This document shows positions 1 through 9,514 of a stretch of DNA of 39,992 nt, one piece after another (position 1 is the first letter of the stretch; the number at the start of each line of letters is the position of its first letter). Where the stretch lies: positions 1 through 39,992 of the forward strand of contig NZ_AJXL01000027.1 of assembly GCF_000264055.1 (NCBI RefSeq), in the 5' to 3' direction. The notes beneath the pieces were generated by a model, which had not been told where the DNA came from, made no database searches, and saw nothing but the letters and a program-made list of their open reading frames with translations. The position numbers were made by a program, and so were the translations under genes. This DNA comes from Flavobacterium sp. ACAM 123. GTDB lineage: Bacteria; Bacteroidota; Bacteroidia; Flavobacteriales; Flavobacteriaceae.

Positions 1-17
1 ATAATATATGTGATCAA

Positions 18-350
18 TTATTCTGTAACTGGTAAGTTTTGTACTGGTGCCGCAGTTGCAGGTGCAACTGGAGCTGCAGTTTCTGTGTTATCAATGATTT
101 TAGAATCTGTATCGCTTAATGTTCCTGTAAAACTTAAACTTGATAATAATATTAATGCGATTAGTATCGTCGCCAATGTCCAAGTGCTTTTGTCTAAAAA
201 GTCAGTTGTTTTTTGTACTCCACCTAACATTTGAGAACCACCTATGGTAGAGGATAATCCCCCTCCTTTAGGGTTTTGAACCATTATTACTACAATCAAT
301 AGAAAACAAACTATTGTTATTAAAACTAAAAAAATTGAAAATGTGCTCAT
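18..350 (-). CDS. secG: Protein translocase subunit SecG
   Basis: SecG is the small auxiliary subunit of the SecYEG channel in the inner membrane. The 110-residue product has an N-terminal hydrophobic helix (about residues 4-23), the family-typical loop VQNPKGGGLSS near residues 24-34, and a second helix (about 58-77). An Ala/Pro-rich tail follows. The ATG is three bases downstream of the stop of the TPR gene, so the two are very probably co-transcribed and perhaps translationally coupled. In Flavobacterium genomes groES/groEL often follow secG (recalled family context); only 17 bases remain here, so that cannot be seen. The identification is solid from the two-helix plan and the loop motif. 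Confidence 0.93.
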   Translation of the reverse strand: MSTFSIFLVLITIVCFLLIVVIMVQNPKGGGLSSTIGGSQMLGGVQKTTDFLDKSTWTLATILIALILLSSLSFTGTLSDTDSKIIDNTETAAPVAPATAAPVQNLPVTE

Positions 351-353
351 TGT

Positions 354-1205
354 TTAATTATTATTTTGTTGTAAAATCTTAATATCCATTATACGGTCTG
401 CAAAGAAACTACTTTTTTCTGGATATTTCAAAATTAATATCTCATAAGCTTGAATCGCTTTTTGATATTTTTTTTGTTCTAAATATACGCGGGCCAAAGT
501 TTCAGTCATCAGCGAAGAGTGATCGTCCTTATTTATGTCAATTCGAACAGTAGAGGCTACTCCGTGTTTAACTGGCGATATCTTCGGGCTGCTTTCGATA
601 AACTTATCGATTAAAGCTGCTTTTTTCTTTTTCCCCTCGTTTTTGGGCGTAGGTTTTTGAATGTTATTTTTTTCGTTTGCCCTATCAATAGGTTGCGTTC
701 TGGAAAGTTGAAGCCATTCTTGGAATGAATGCTTTTCGTTTGTAGAAAAATCTAACGGTGCACCGATGGCTAATTTCTCTTCTACTACAATTAAATTTTC
801 ATTTAAGTCAATTGGGGAGGCCTCTTTTATAGAGGTTTGAATGGATTGTTCAAGTTTATTCTTTTTAGCTTCTAATTTTGTTGGAGGGCTAATTAATTCG
901 CCGCCAATTATATCGATATCTAAAAGTTCAAGTGCTTTTTGATCGTATAAGTCTTTTTGGATTGCAATAAACCCCTCCGATGTTATGAAGTCAAACAGGA
1001 CTGCTCTGTCAGTTGTATGAGCGGCAGTAACTTTTAAAGCAAAGTTATATTTAAAACTATTCTCGTTGTACAATCCTTTTAATCGCAAAGCTTGAGCACT
1101 TTGAAAAAAAGGAAATTCATCCAATACTTTTTCTAGAGCTAAAGTTTGCGTCCCAGAAACAGTATTTGGTTTATTTATTAGTGTAGTATAAGCAGTTACA
1201 TTCAT
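354..1205 (-). CDS. TPR-repeat protein of unknown function
   Basis: A 283-residue soluble protein without signal peptide. The N-terminal 100 residues form a helical segment beginning MNVTAYTTLI. The middle is charged and low in complexity (a Lys-rich stretch around residues 185-200). The C-terminal 50 residues read as a tetratricopeptide hairpin (TLARVYLEQKKYQKAIQAYE followed by ILKYPEKSSFFADRI). Bacteroidota genomes carry comparable genes between lptE and secG; the role is not known to me. It ends 3 bases before secG and starts 42 bases after lptE, so it belongs to the same operon. A link to envelope assembly is only suggested by its neighbours. Confidence 0.8.
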   Translation of the reverse strand: MNVTAYTTLINKPNTVSGTQTLALEKVLDEFPFFQSAQALRLKGLYNENSFKYNFALKVTAAHTTDRAVLFDFITSEGFIAIQKDLYDQKALELLDIDIIGGELISPPTKLEAKKNKLEQSIQTSIKEASPIDLNENLIVVEEKLAIGAPLDFSTNEKHSFQEWLQLSRTQPIDRANEKNNIQKPTPKNEGKKKKAALIDKFIESSPKISPVKHGVASTVRIDINKDDHSSLMTETLARVYLEQKKYQKAIQAYEILILKYPEKSSFFADRIMDIKILQQNNN

Positions 1206-1247
1206 TTTCAGATTTCAGATTTTTTAAACCTAATTACGTCTTTTGGT

Positions 1248-1751
1248 TTACCATTTAGCTAAGGATTCATTAAATATGTCTTGTGTGATTCTTTCGAAAA
1301 TCACTTTAATGGCACTATTTAAGGTCGAGCCTGAAAGTTGTTGAGTTGCAGGATAATCAAAAAAGAATTCAAACGTTCTTTCGAAGTTATCAATTTCCTT
1401 ATTTCTATTGGTAAATCGAACATTCACTCTGATTTTTAAGCGGTTTTGAGAAGCTCTTTGATCAGCGGTCGCAGTCATTGGGCTTATTCTATAGTCAACA
1501 ATCTCTCCTTCATAAATTAAATCCCCTCCACTTTTTACTAAATTTAGGTTAGTTTGATTCATGATGATGTCTTGCAAGGCAAGTGTAAATGTTCTGTCGA
1601 TTCCAGGTTCAATCAAATCTGCATTGTTTTGAAAAAAGTTAACCTGAAATGTTTTTGCATCAATCTTTCCGGTTCCCGTGAAGTTATACACGGAACAACC
1701 GGTCAAAAGAAGTAATGATAACAAGGCTAGTAAAGAATATATTTTTTTCAT
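1248..1751 (-). CDS. lptE: LPS-assembly lipoprotein LptE
   Basis: LptE is the outer-membrane lipoprotein that plugs the LptD barrel during lipopolysaccharide export. The 167-residue product has a lipoprotein signal ending LLLLTGC, with the lipidated Cys at residue 19. The mature part has the short alternating-strand pattern typical of Bacteroidota LptE, including a segment on binding and cross-strand residues (GDLIYEGEIVDYRISPMTA) and NRLKIRVNVRF. The length matches the family. It sits between the sigma-54-type regulator and the TPR gene. A TATATTTG box on the minus strand at 1825-1832 could give it its own promoter in addition to read-through from miaB. Confidence 0.85.
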   Translation of the reverse strand: MKKIYSLLALLSLLLLTGCSVYNFTGTGKIDAKTFQVNFFQNNADLIEPGIDRTFTLALQDIIMNQTNLNLVKSGGDLIYEGEIVDYRISPMTATADQRASQNRLKIRVNVRFTNRNKEIDNFERTFEFFFDYPATQQLSGSTLNSAIKVIFERITQDIFNESLAKW

Positions 1752-1824
1752 ATTTTGTATTGAAAATCCTAATATTTGAAAACCCCAATTACAATCCGAT
1801 AGAATTTATAATTTTCAATTTTGC

Positions 1825-1832
1825 CAAATATA
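1825..1832 (-). promoter_or_regulatory. Candidate -7 promoter box upstream of lptE
   Basis: The minus strand reads TATATTTG, an exact match to the Bacteroidota -7 consensus TAnnTTTG, 73 bases before the lptE start in a 141-base gap. I could not find a well-placed -33 TTG, so this is a weak call. Confidence 0.35.
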
Positions 1833-1892
1833 CTAATTTGGATTATAGAATTGATGTATTAGTTTTTGCTTCTCCTGACCTGCATTTTCCGA

Positions 1893-3182
1893 TTATAAAT
1901 CGAATTGTTTAATTTTTCGATATAAAGTCCGTTCTGAAATACCTAATTCATCAGCTGCGGCTTTTCGTTTACCCTTGTTTTTTTCTAATGATTTTTTAAT
2001 CATTTCTATTTCTTTCTGTTCTAGTCTCAAGACTTCTTCCTCCTCCTCCACAGCTTCGGCAAAAAGATAGTCATCGTCATTTTCCTGATAGCTCCCTTCA
2101 TCGTTCTGACTGGCAATTAAAGCCGTTCTTGGTTCTTCCTCTTCAAAATCTATCTCACTATCATTTTCCTTAGACCCATAAATTTTTGTAATGAGGTTTT
2201 TATTGGTTTCTTGGACTTTAGAACTGCCATTTTCCATTAATTCCAGAGTAAGTTTTTTTAGATCGTGTAAATCACTTTTCATATCAAAAAGTACTTTGTA
2301 TAAAATTTCTCTTTCGTTACTAAAATCACCGTCGCTTTTTTTATTTTTTATCACTGAAGGTAAATTGCTGCCTTCAGAAGGTAAATACGATTGTAAAATG
2401 GCGGCAGTAATATCCCGATTAGTTTCCAAAACAGAAATTTGTTCCGCGACATTTCTGAGCTGACGAATGTTTCCGCTCCAACGAAATTTTTGTAATACTT
2501 GGACAGCACCTTCATCTAATTTCAAAGGGGGCATCTTGTATTTGGAAGCAAAATCAGCAGCAAATTTTCTGAATAATAAATGAATATCATCTTTTCTATC
2601 TCGCAATGGAGGTAGCAGAATGTCAACGGTGCTTAAGCGATAGTACAAATCTTCTCTGAATTCTCCTTTTTCGATAGCATCAAATAAATTGACATTGGTG
2701 GCCGCTACAATTCGTACATCTGTCTTTTGAACTTGGGAAGAACCTACTTTTATAAATTCGCCATTTTCAAGTACACGAAGTAATCGAACTTGCGTCGTTA
2801 GCGGTAATTCACCTACTTCGTCCAGAAAAATAGTTCCGCCATCAGCTACTTCAAAATAACCTTCACGAGTTCCTGTTGCTCCTGTAAAAGCACCTTTCTC
2901 ATGGCCAAAAAGTTCACTATCTATCGTTCCTTCTGGTATAGCTCCACAGTTTACAGCAATATACTTCCCGTGTTTTCTATGCGAAAGGGAGTGTATGATT
3001 TTTGGAATGCTTTCTTTTCCAACGCCACTTTCACCTACAACCAATACTGAAATGTCAGTAGGAGCAACCTGAATGGCTTTTTCTATCGCACGATTTAGTT
3101 TCGGTTCATTACCGATAATCTCAAATCGTTGTTTTATAGCTTGAACTGTATCCATTATTTTTGTCTTTTTAATCTGTGGCAA
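1893..3182 (-). CDS. Sigma-54-interacting AAA+ transcriptional activator without receiver domain
   Basis: A bacterial enhancer-binding protein that would remodel sigma-54 RNA polymerase by ATP hydrolysis. Visible features are Walker A GESGVGKE (residues 50-57), the sigma-54 contact loop GAFTGA (97-102), Walker B GGTIFLDE (115-122), an arginine-rich sensor region, and a C-terminal Fis-type helix-turn-helix (about 394-429). Only about 25 residues precede the AAA+ domain, so there is no receiver or GAF domain. A very acidic linker (about 340-385) separates ATPase and DNA-binding parts. An internal ATG at residue 10 (base 3155) may be the real start. The upstream start lies 7 bases from the miaB stop, implying one transcript. 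Target genes are not visible here. Confidence 0.9.
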   Translation of the reverse strand: MPQIKKTKIMDTVQAIKQRFEIIGNEPKLNRAIEKAIQVAPTDISVLVVGESGVGKESIPKIIHSLSHRKHGKYIAVNCGAIPEGTIDSELFGHEKGAFTGATGTREGYFEVADGGTIFLDEVGELPLTTQVRLLRVLENGEFIKVGSSQVQKTDVRIVAATNVNLFDAIEKGEFREDLYYRLSTVDILLPPLRDRKDDIHLLFRKFAADFASKYKMPPLKLDEGAVQVLQKFRWSGNIRQLRNVAEQISVLETNRDITAAILQSYLPSEGSNLPSVIKNKKSDGDFSNEREILYKVLFDMKSDLHDLKKLTLELMENGSSKVQETNKNLITKIYGSKENDSEIDFEEEEPRTALIASQNDEGSYQENDDDYLFAEAVEEEEEVLRLEQKEIEMIKKSLEKNKGKRKAAADELGISERTLYRKIKQFDL

Positions 3183-3189
3183 AATATTT

Positions 3190-4635
3190 CTAATTCATTT
3201 CGCTCAATCCTACTGCTTCCCCTTTCAATGTTCCCGATGTACAAGAAGTTATTTTTACATTTACAAAATCTCCAATAGCGTACGCTTCTTTTGGAAAAAC
3301 TACGGTGATGCTTTGTGAGTTTCTTCCAGAAAATTCTTCAGTGGATTTTTTTGAAATTTTCTCTACCAAAACTTCTACGGTTTGTCCAATAAATTGCTCG
3401 GATCGCAACCAGGCATGTTTTTGTTGCAAGTCCACAATTTCCTGTAAACGTCGTGCTTTCGTTTCTTCGGTTACATCGTCTTCCATTTTGCGTCCAGCTA
3501 AAGTTCCAGGTCTTTCAGAGTAAGAGTACATATAACCAAAGTTGTATTTCACATATTCCATTAAACTTAAGGTGTCTTGATGGTCGTCTTCCGTTTCCGT
3601 TGGAAAACCGGTAATCATATCTTGCGAAATCGATCCGTCAGGAATAATAGTTCTTATTTTATCAATCAATGTCATATATTCTTCACGGGTGTGCAAACGA
3701 TTCATTTCCTTCAGGATTCTATTACTTCCTGATTGAACCGGTAAATGAATGTGTTTGCAGATATTAGGATGCTTTGCGATTACGTGCAATACACTTTCAT
3801 GCATGTCTTGTGGATTAGACGTCGAAAAGCGAATTCTCATTTTTGGAAAGCCAACAGCTGTCATTTCTAATAACTGGTCAAAATCAACTGCGGTCGCTTT
3901 TTGTATTTCAGAAGCAGTGGCGAAATCTTTTTTCAATCCGCCGCCGTACCAAAGAAAGCTATCCACATTTTGTCCAAGAAGGGTAATTTCCTTGAATCCT
4001 TTGTCCCATAAATCCTGGATTTCCTTCATGATACTTTGAGGTTCACGACTGCGTTCACGGCCGCGGGTAAAAGGGACTACGCAAAACGTACACATATTGT
4101 CACAACCGCGTGTAATGGATACTAAAGCAGTGATGCCGTTACTCATCAAGCGAACCGGTGAAATATCACCATAGGTTTCGTCTTTAGACAAAATAACGTT
4201 GATGGCGTCACGTCCTTCTTCGACTTCTGCTAGTAAATTAGGCAGATCTTTATAGGCATCAGGCCCTACAACTAGGTCAACAATTTTTTCTTCTTCTAGG
4301 AATTTGTCTTTCAAACGTTCTGCCATACAACCTAAAACGCCAACTTTCATTTTCGGGTTAATACGTTTCACAGCATTGTATTTCTCTAAACGTTTTCGCA
4401 CTGTTTGTTCGGCTTTATCACGAATGGAGCAGGTGTTTACGAGAACCAAATCGGCTTCTTCCAGGATTTGTGTGGTATTGTATCCGTTTCCGGATAATAT
4501 GGAAGCTACAATTTCGCTGTCCGAAAAATTCATCGCACAACCATAGCTTTCTATAAAGAGTTTTTTAGTATTCTCGGGTTTGTTTTCCAGTACAAGACTT
4601 TCACCTTGTTTGCTTTCTTCAATTATCTTTTCCAT
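3190..4635 (-). CDS. miaB: tRNA-2-methylthio-N6-dimethylallyladenosine synthase MiaB
   Basis: A radical-SAM methylthiotransferase that converts i6A37 to ms2i6A37 in tRNAs reading UNN codons. The 481-residue protein has the N-terminal UPF0004 domain with cluster ligands Cys33, Cys69 and Cys103. The radical-SAM motif CDNMCTFC gives Cys178, Cys182 and Cys185. A C-terminal TRAM domain binds RNA (about residues 410-475). All six cysteines needed for the two 4Fe-4S clusters are present and the length is normal. It is the first gene of the minus-strand block, with a good promoter immediately upstream at 4653-4684. Confidence 0.96.
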   Translation of the reverse strand: MEKIIEESKQGESLVLENKPENTKKLFIESYGCAMNFSDSEIVASILSGNGYNTTQILEEADLVLVNTCSIRDKAEQTVRKRLEKYNAVKRINPKMKVGVLGCMAERLKDKFLEEEKIVDLVVGPDAYKDLPNLLAEVEEGRDAINVILSKDETYGDISPVRLMSNGITALVSITRGCDNMCTFCVVPFTRGRERSREPQSIMKEIQDLWDKGFKEITLLGQNVDSFLWYGGGLKKDFATASEIQKATAVDFDQLLEMTAVGFPKMRIRFSTSNPQDMHESVLHVIAKHPNICKHIHLPVQSGSNRILKEMNRLHTREEYMTLIDKIRTIIPDGSISQDMITGFPTETEDDHQDTLSLMEYVKYNFGYMYSYSERPGTLAGRKMEDDVTEETKARRLQEIVDLQQKHAWLRSEQFIGQTVEVLVEKISKKSTEEFSGRNSQSITVVFPKEAYAIGDFVNVKITSCTSGTLKGEAVGLSEMN

Positions 4636-4652
4636 TATCTTTTTTCAGATTG

Positions 4653-4684
4653 CAAAGATACGGCAATTGCTATAGATATGACAA
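4653..4684 (-). promoter_or_regulatory. Bacteroidota-type promoter of miaB
   Basis: On the minus strand TTG (4682-4684) is followed after 21 bases by TATCTTTG (4653-4660), matching TTG-N19..21-TAnnTTTG. The -7 box ends 17 bases before the miaB ATG, leaving a very short leader. Confidence 0.65.
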
Positions 4685-4750
4685 GATGTCAGATGAAGAT
4701 TTAACAATGTTTTTGGTTTTTATTTGTAATACTGGTGAGAATCAAAAGGT

Positions 4751-4902
4751 GGAGCTCTTTCCCGCTTTCCGTTGCAAGTCCTCGCAAAAAAATTAAAATT
4801 TCTAAAGTTCCATAAAGAGCTTCCGATGGTCGCTTTTCTTGAACAGGAAACTTTTAGTTTTTTTTCTCCGTGCTTTTTACTTTAATCTGGGCTAAAGTCT
4901 TC
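4751..4902 (+). repeat. Unclassified intergenic repeat, copy A
   Basis: About 150 bases sharing three ordered blocks with 24258-24414: a left arm GGAGCTCTTTCCCGCTTTCC, a central hairpin (4814-4837, AAAGAGC TTCCGATGGTC GCTTTT) and a right arm AATCTGGGCTA near 4885-4894. The spacers between blocks differ. This copy is more degraded in the hairpin than copy B. Its right arm overlaps the stop codon of the HEPN pseudogene at 4892-4894. No protein is encoded in it. Confidence 0.65.
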
Positions 4903-6251
4903 GATTGTTATTATAAAAATCAAGTCTTTTTCCTGTTGCCCTGTTTACATATAGTGCTTTATAGTTAAGTATTTTAAGTAAGGTTATTTCAATTAGCCAA
5001 AGGTAAAGTTGCAACGCTTCGTGTTTTATTTCTGGATTGGTTTTAACAGTTTCAATTGGGTGTACGATATCATTTCGAATAGTGGTTATAATCCCTGCGA
5101 TATCTCTATATTGAGATTTTGTAATACAATTTTCAGAGAAAATTTTTAGATTTTTATAATTTTTAAGAATTATTTATATTTAAGTATTTAATTAAAGCTC
5201 TAAATTTATTTGGAGTGTACGGAGGATGATTGTTATTTGGTAAAGTTCGATAATATAATTGTTCTAGCCCTGCTTGTGCCATAATTAGAGAGCCGTCAAT
5301 TAATCCAGCTTGATTATTCGATTCTATATACCAATGAATTATTGAGGTCAAAAAACTTTTTCCAGTATCAGATTGCCAAATAAAACTAAATTCTTTCCAC
5401 ATTAAATCTAAACTCTGAACGTTTCTATCATATAAAAATGATTCGACATTCTTATATGTTTTAACTCGTGTTGCCCGATAATCAATCCATGTTTTAATTT
5501 CCTCATTGTATCCTGTTAAAAATAGACAAGATAATTTGCGCCCATTACGAAAGCTTAAAAAAACATTTAAACAACTAATAATTTCATTACTTTCTACCAA
5601 TGTAAATTTAGCATTGTTTCTTTTTTTTATATTCCCAGCATAGAGTAAGTTATATCCTCCAATAATGTCCAATTCTTTTTTTAGAATCTTACATTCAGTG
5701 TCTTTGTCAATTATGATTATCCATTCGTCATTTTTAAGTTCAATTCTTGAACGACATGTTTTCACACCAGATGGGATAACTTTTTTTACAACTTCACCAG
5801 ATATTGGTCTTAAATTTAGTATTGAGAAAGTAACTAAATCAATAGATTCGTCTTTTTCTCCAATTATAATTTTGTCTTGAAAAACCCTTTTATATGGGGA
5901 CTTTCTTGAGGCTCTGAAATTGTTGAAGTGAGTAAAGTTTAAATTGTGGCATTTATAAAAGAGTTTCCTATTTCTTTTGCATTGATAGCTACTTTATATA
6001 TCCTAAATTGATTTTGTATGTGTTTGTGAAAATTGCAATGAGAAATGTTACCAGAAAAAAAAACAACCATAATTTGGGAACCATTCGAAGTATATTTCGC
6101 CATCAATGTCTATTTTTCCTGTCTTGTTTTCGATATTAATTAATTCGAAAGTACCTTTAAATATATCAATTCGAGAGTTTGGACCTTTTAGCATTATTGA
6201 ATTCTCAATGATGTTTGGAATGTTTTCGTACTTTTCGATTAGATTATTCAT
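4892..6251 (-). pseudogene. Decayed HEPN-domain gene (ApeA-like), three frameshifts
   Basis: Pieces in three frames join into one protein of about 450 residues. Piece 1 starts at an ATG at 6249-6251 (MNNLIEKYENIPNI) and stops at 6048 just after a 9-A run (6055-6063). Skipping one base there continues as SGNISHCNFHKHIQNQFRIY to a stop at 5939. A second frame change between about 5940 and 5993 leads into the longest piece (from about 5993 to 5163, 277 codons). A third change near 5165 leads into NYKNLKIFSEN and on to a TAG at 4892. The last piece contains IRNDIVHP, an Arg-X4-His motif of the HEPN RNase fold as in ApeA-like proteins. It is inferred to be a dead accessory, possibly anti-phage, gene; sequence error in the A-run could explain only one of the breaks. 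Confidence 0.7.
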
Positions 6252-6362
6252 TTACTACAATTCAAATTTATGCGTGGTACAAATATAACTTTTGAAAATA
6301 ACTAAAAATATATGTGTTTATCGTTTAAATTAATCTCTTATTTCATTTCATAATTCTTCAAC

Positions 6363-6398
6363 AAAAAACTCCCTTCTATTTCTAAAAGAGAGTTTTTA
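6363..6398 (-). terminator. Terminator of the glycerol operon
   Basis: The minus strand reads AAAACTCTCTT, a 10-base loop, then AAGGGAGTTTT followed by T residues. The stem pairs with one G-U. It lies 23 bases after the stop of the beta-barrel gene. Confidence 0.7.
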
Positions 6399-6420
6399 TC
6401 AACAAATCAAAATTAAAACT

Positions 6421-7212
6421 TTAGAATAAACCGACGTCTAATTGAATTCTTGCAATTTTATTAGCAGGATTCCACATGGCAGTTGCAGAAACAGGTAGTT
6501 GATAAGCAAATATTTCGATGTTTTTGGTTACGGTCATACCTGCATTTACAATATCAAAATCACTTTCAACTTTACTAGTATACAAATGTTTGCCGCCAGT
6601 GATAGGAAAAGCAGCTCCCATAAATAGATTTAGATTGACCCGTTGCTCTCTAATAATTGGATAACTTAATTCTAGATAAGTAGAGTTTCTGCTGCGATAG
6701 TAATTGCCTCTGTTTAATTCACGGTCATTTAGTCCACTGTATAGCAAGACGTCTGCTTCGATCCGTAAAGGAAATGCTGCGGGAAAACGATAAGACGTTC
6801 TTAAATCTATAAGGTGCGTAGTACTATTTTTATCGTAATTGAAAACTTCTGGTTTTTCTATTCCAGTCGTGTTAAATAAATCCCATAGCCCAATGGATAA
6901 ATTATTTTTCTGGTATTGAATGAAATAATTTATTTCAGTGTATTCTCCGTTAAATCCTGCTCCTCCCCAAAAACCGGTGGTAAAATGTTGGTTTTTGTCT
7001 AGTGCATAATGGATATAACCAGTGGCAGTCATTCCATCATTGATGACAAGTCCTCTCCAGAGATGACTTGTTCTTAGATTGACATTAAAGTCTAATCTAG
7101 ATTTTTTCACCTCTTGATTAGAGGTTTCTATTGTGTCTGAAACAGCTTTTTTTTGAGCATATCCAGTTATTCCTGTAAGTAAAATTACAGCGACAATTAG
7201 TGCTTTTTTCAT
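6421..7212 (-). CDS. Outer-membrane beta-barrel protein of the glycerol operon
   Basis: A 263-residue secreted protein with a signal peptide (about residues 1-19, ending GYAQ). The rest alternates polar and aromatic residues in the manner of amphipathic strands (LRTSHLWRGLVINDGMTATG, TGFWGGAGFNGEYTEINYF). It ends in Phe, as expected for barrels recognised by the BAM complex. It is the last gene of the glpD-glpK-glpF operon, 25 bases after glpF, with a terminator following. No assigned substrate is visible. Context suggests an outer-membrane channel for glycerol or a glycerol phosphodiester; that is inference, not shown by a motif. Confidence 0.75.
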   Translation of the reverse strand: MKKALIVAVILLTGITGYAQKKAVSDTIETSNQEVKKSRLDFNVNLRTSHLWRGLVINDGMTATGYIHYALDKNQHFTTGFWGGAGFNGEYTEINYFIQYQKNNLSIGLWDLFNTTGIEKPEVFNYDKNSTTHLIDLRTSYRFPAAFPLRIEADVLLYSGLNDRELNRGNYYRSRNSTYLELSYPIIREQRVNLNLFMGAAFPITGGKHLYTSKVESDFDIVNAGMTVTKNIEIFAYQLPVSATAMWNPANKIARIQLDVGLF

Positions 7213-7237
7213 GGTTTGGTTTTTTTAAGCGAGAGGT

Positions 7238-7966
7238 TTAACTTAGCATTAAGAAGCATAATGCGGCTAAACTTGATCCTATGATAGGACCTATTATTGG
7301 GACCCAAGCATAGCTCCAGTCACTATTTCCTTTTAGAAGTAAGGAGTGTACAATTCTAGGGCCTAAGTCTCTAGCGGGATTAATTGCGTATCCTGTCGTA
7401 CCACCTAGACTTAATCCAATCGCCCATACTAGTATTGCGACCGGTAACGCACCTATAGAACCTAATCCAATTTTAGCATCAGCAGCTACTGCGATACTCA
7501 CATCTGGTCCTGCGAGATAAAAAATCACAAAAATCAGGACAAAGGTTCCTATGATTTCACTAATCATATTAGATGAGTAATTTCGTATCGCTGGTCCGGT
7601 GCTAAAACAAGCTAATTTTCCGCCTTCATCTTCTGTCGCGGCAAAATGATCTTTGTGAGAGAGCCATACTAAAAAGGCACCTAGCATGGCCCCAATTAGT
7701 TGGGCAATAACATAAGTTGCTACTTGGCTCCAAGCAAATTTACCCACGAGTGCTAGGCCGAGTGTTACAATGGGGTTTAAATGTGCGCCGCTTACCGGTC
7801 CGGCTACAACCACTCCTACAAAAACAGCAAACGCCCATGCAGTAGTAATTACTATCCATCCTGAATTATTTCCTTTTGTTCCCGTAAGAACTACGTTTGC
7901 AACTACTCCGTTTCCTAATAGAATCATTAACATCGTGCCAATTATTTCGGCTATAAATGGTGTCAT
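7238..7966 (-). CDS. glpF: Glycerol facilitator (aquaglyceroporin) GlpF
   Basis: An inner-membrane channel of the MIP family with six transmembrane helices and two re-entrant half helices in 242 residues. The second signature is GYAINPARD; the Asp after NPAR is typical of glycerol channels rather than water-only aquaporins. The first signature reads SGAHLNPIVT, so the usual NPA is NPI. A Trp in TTAWAFAV and a Tyr before the second NPA occupy positions equivalent to Trp48 and Phe200 of Escherichia coli GlpF, and the filter Arg is present. The gene lies 24 bases after glpK. Function is well supported; the Ile in the first half-pore is unusual. Confidence 0.94.
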   Translation of the reverse strand: MTPFIAEIIGTMLMILLGNGVVANVVLTGTKGNNSGWIVITTAWAFAVFVGVVVAGPVSGAHLNPIVTLGLALVGKFAWSQVATYVIAQLIGAMLGAFLVWLSHKDHFAATEDEGGKLACFSTGPAIRNYSSNMISEIIGTFVLIFVIFYLAGPDVSIAVAADAKIGLGSIGALPVAILVWAIGLSLGGTTGYAINPARDLGPRIVHSLLLKGNSDWSYAWVPIIGPIIGSSLAALCFLMLS

Positions 7967-7990
7967 ATTTTAGTATTTTATGATTTACAA

Positions 7991-9514
<1,524 letters not shown>

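Noticed and set aside
1752..1892. Sigma-54 (-24/-12) promoter before lptE
   Set aside because: A TTGGCA-like stretch is present but the spacing to a GC at -12 is wrong; a TATATTTG box explains the region better.
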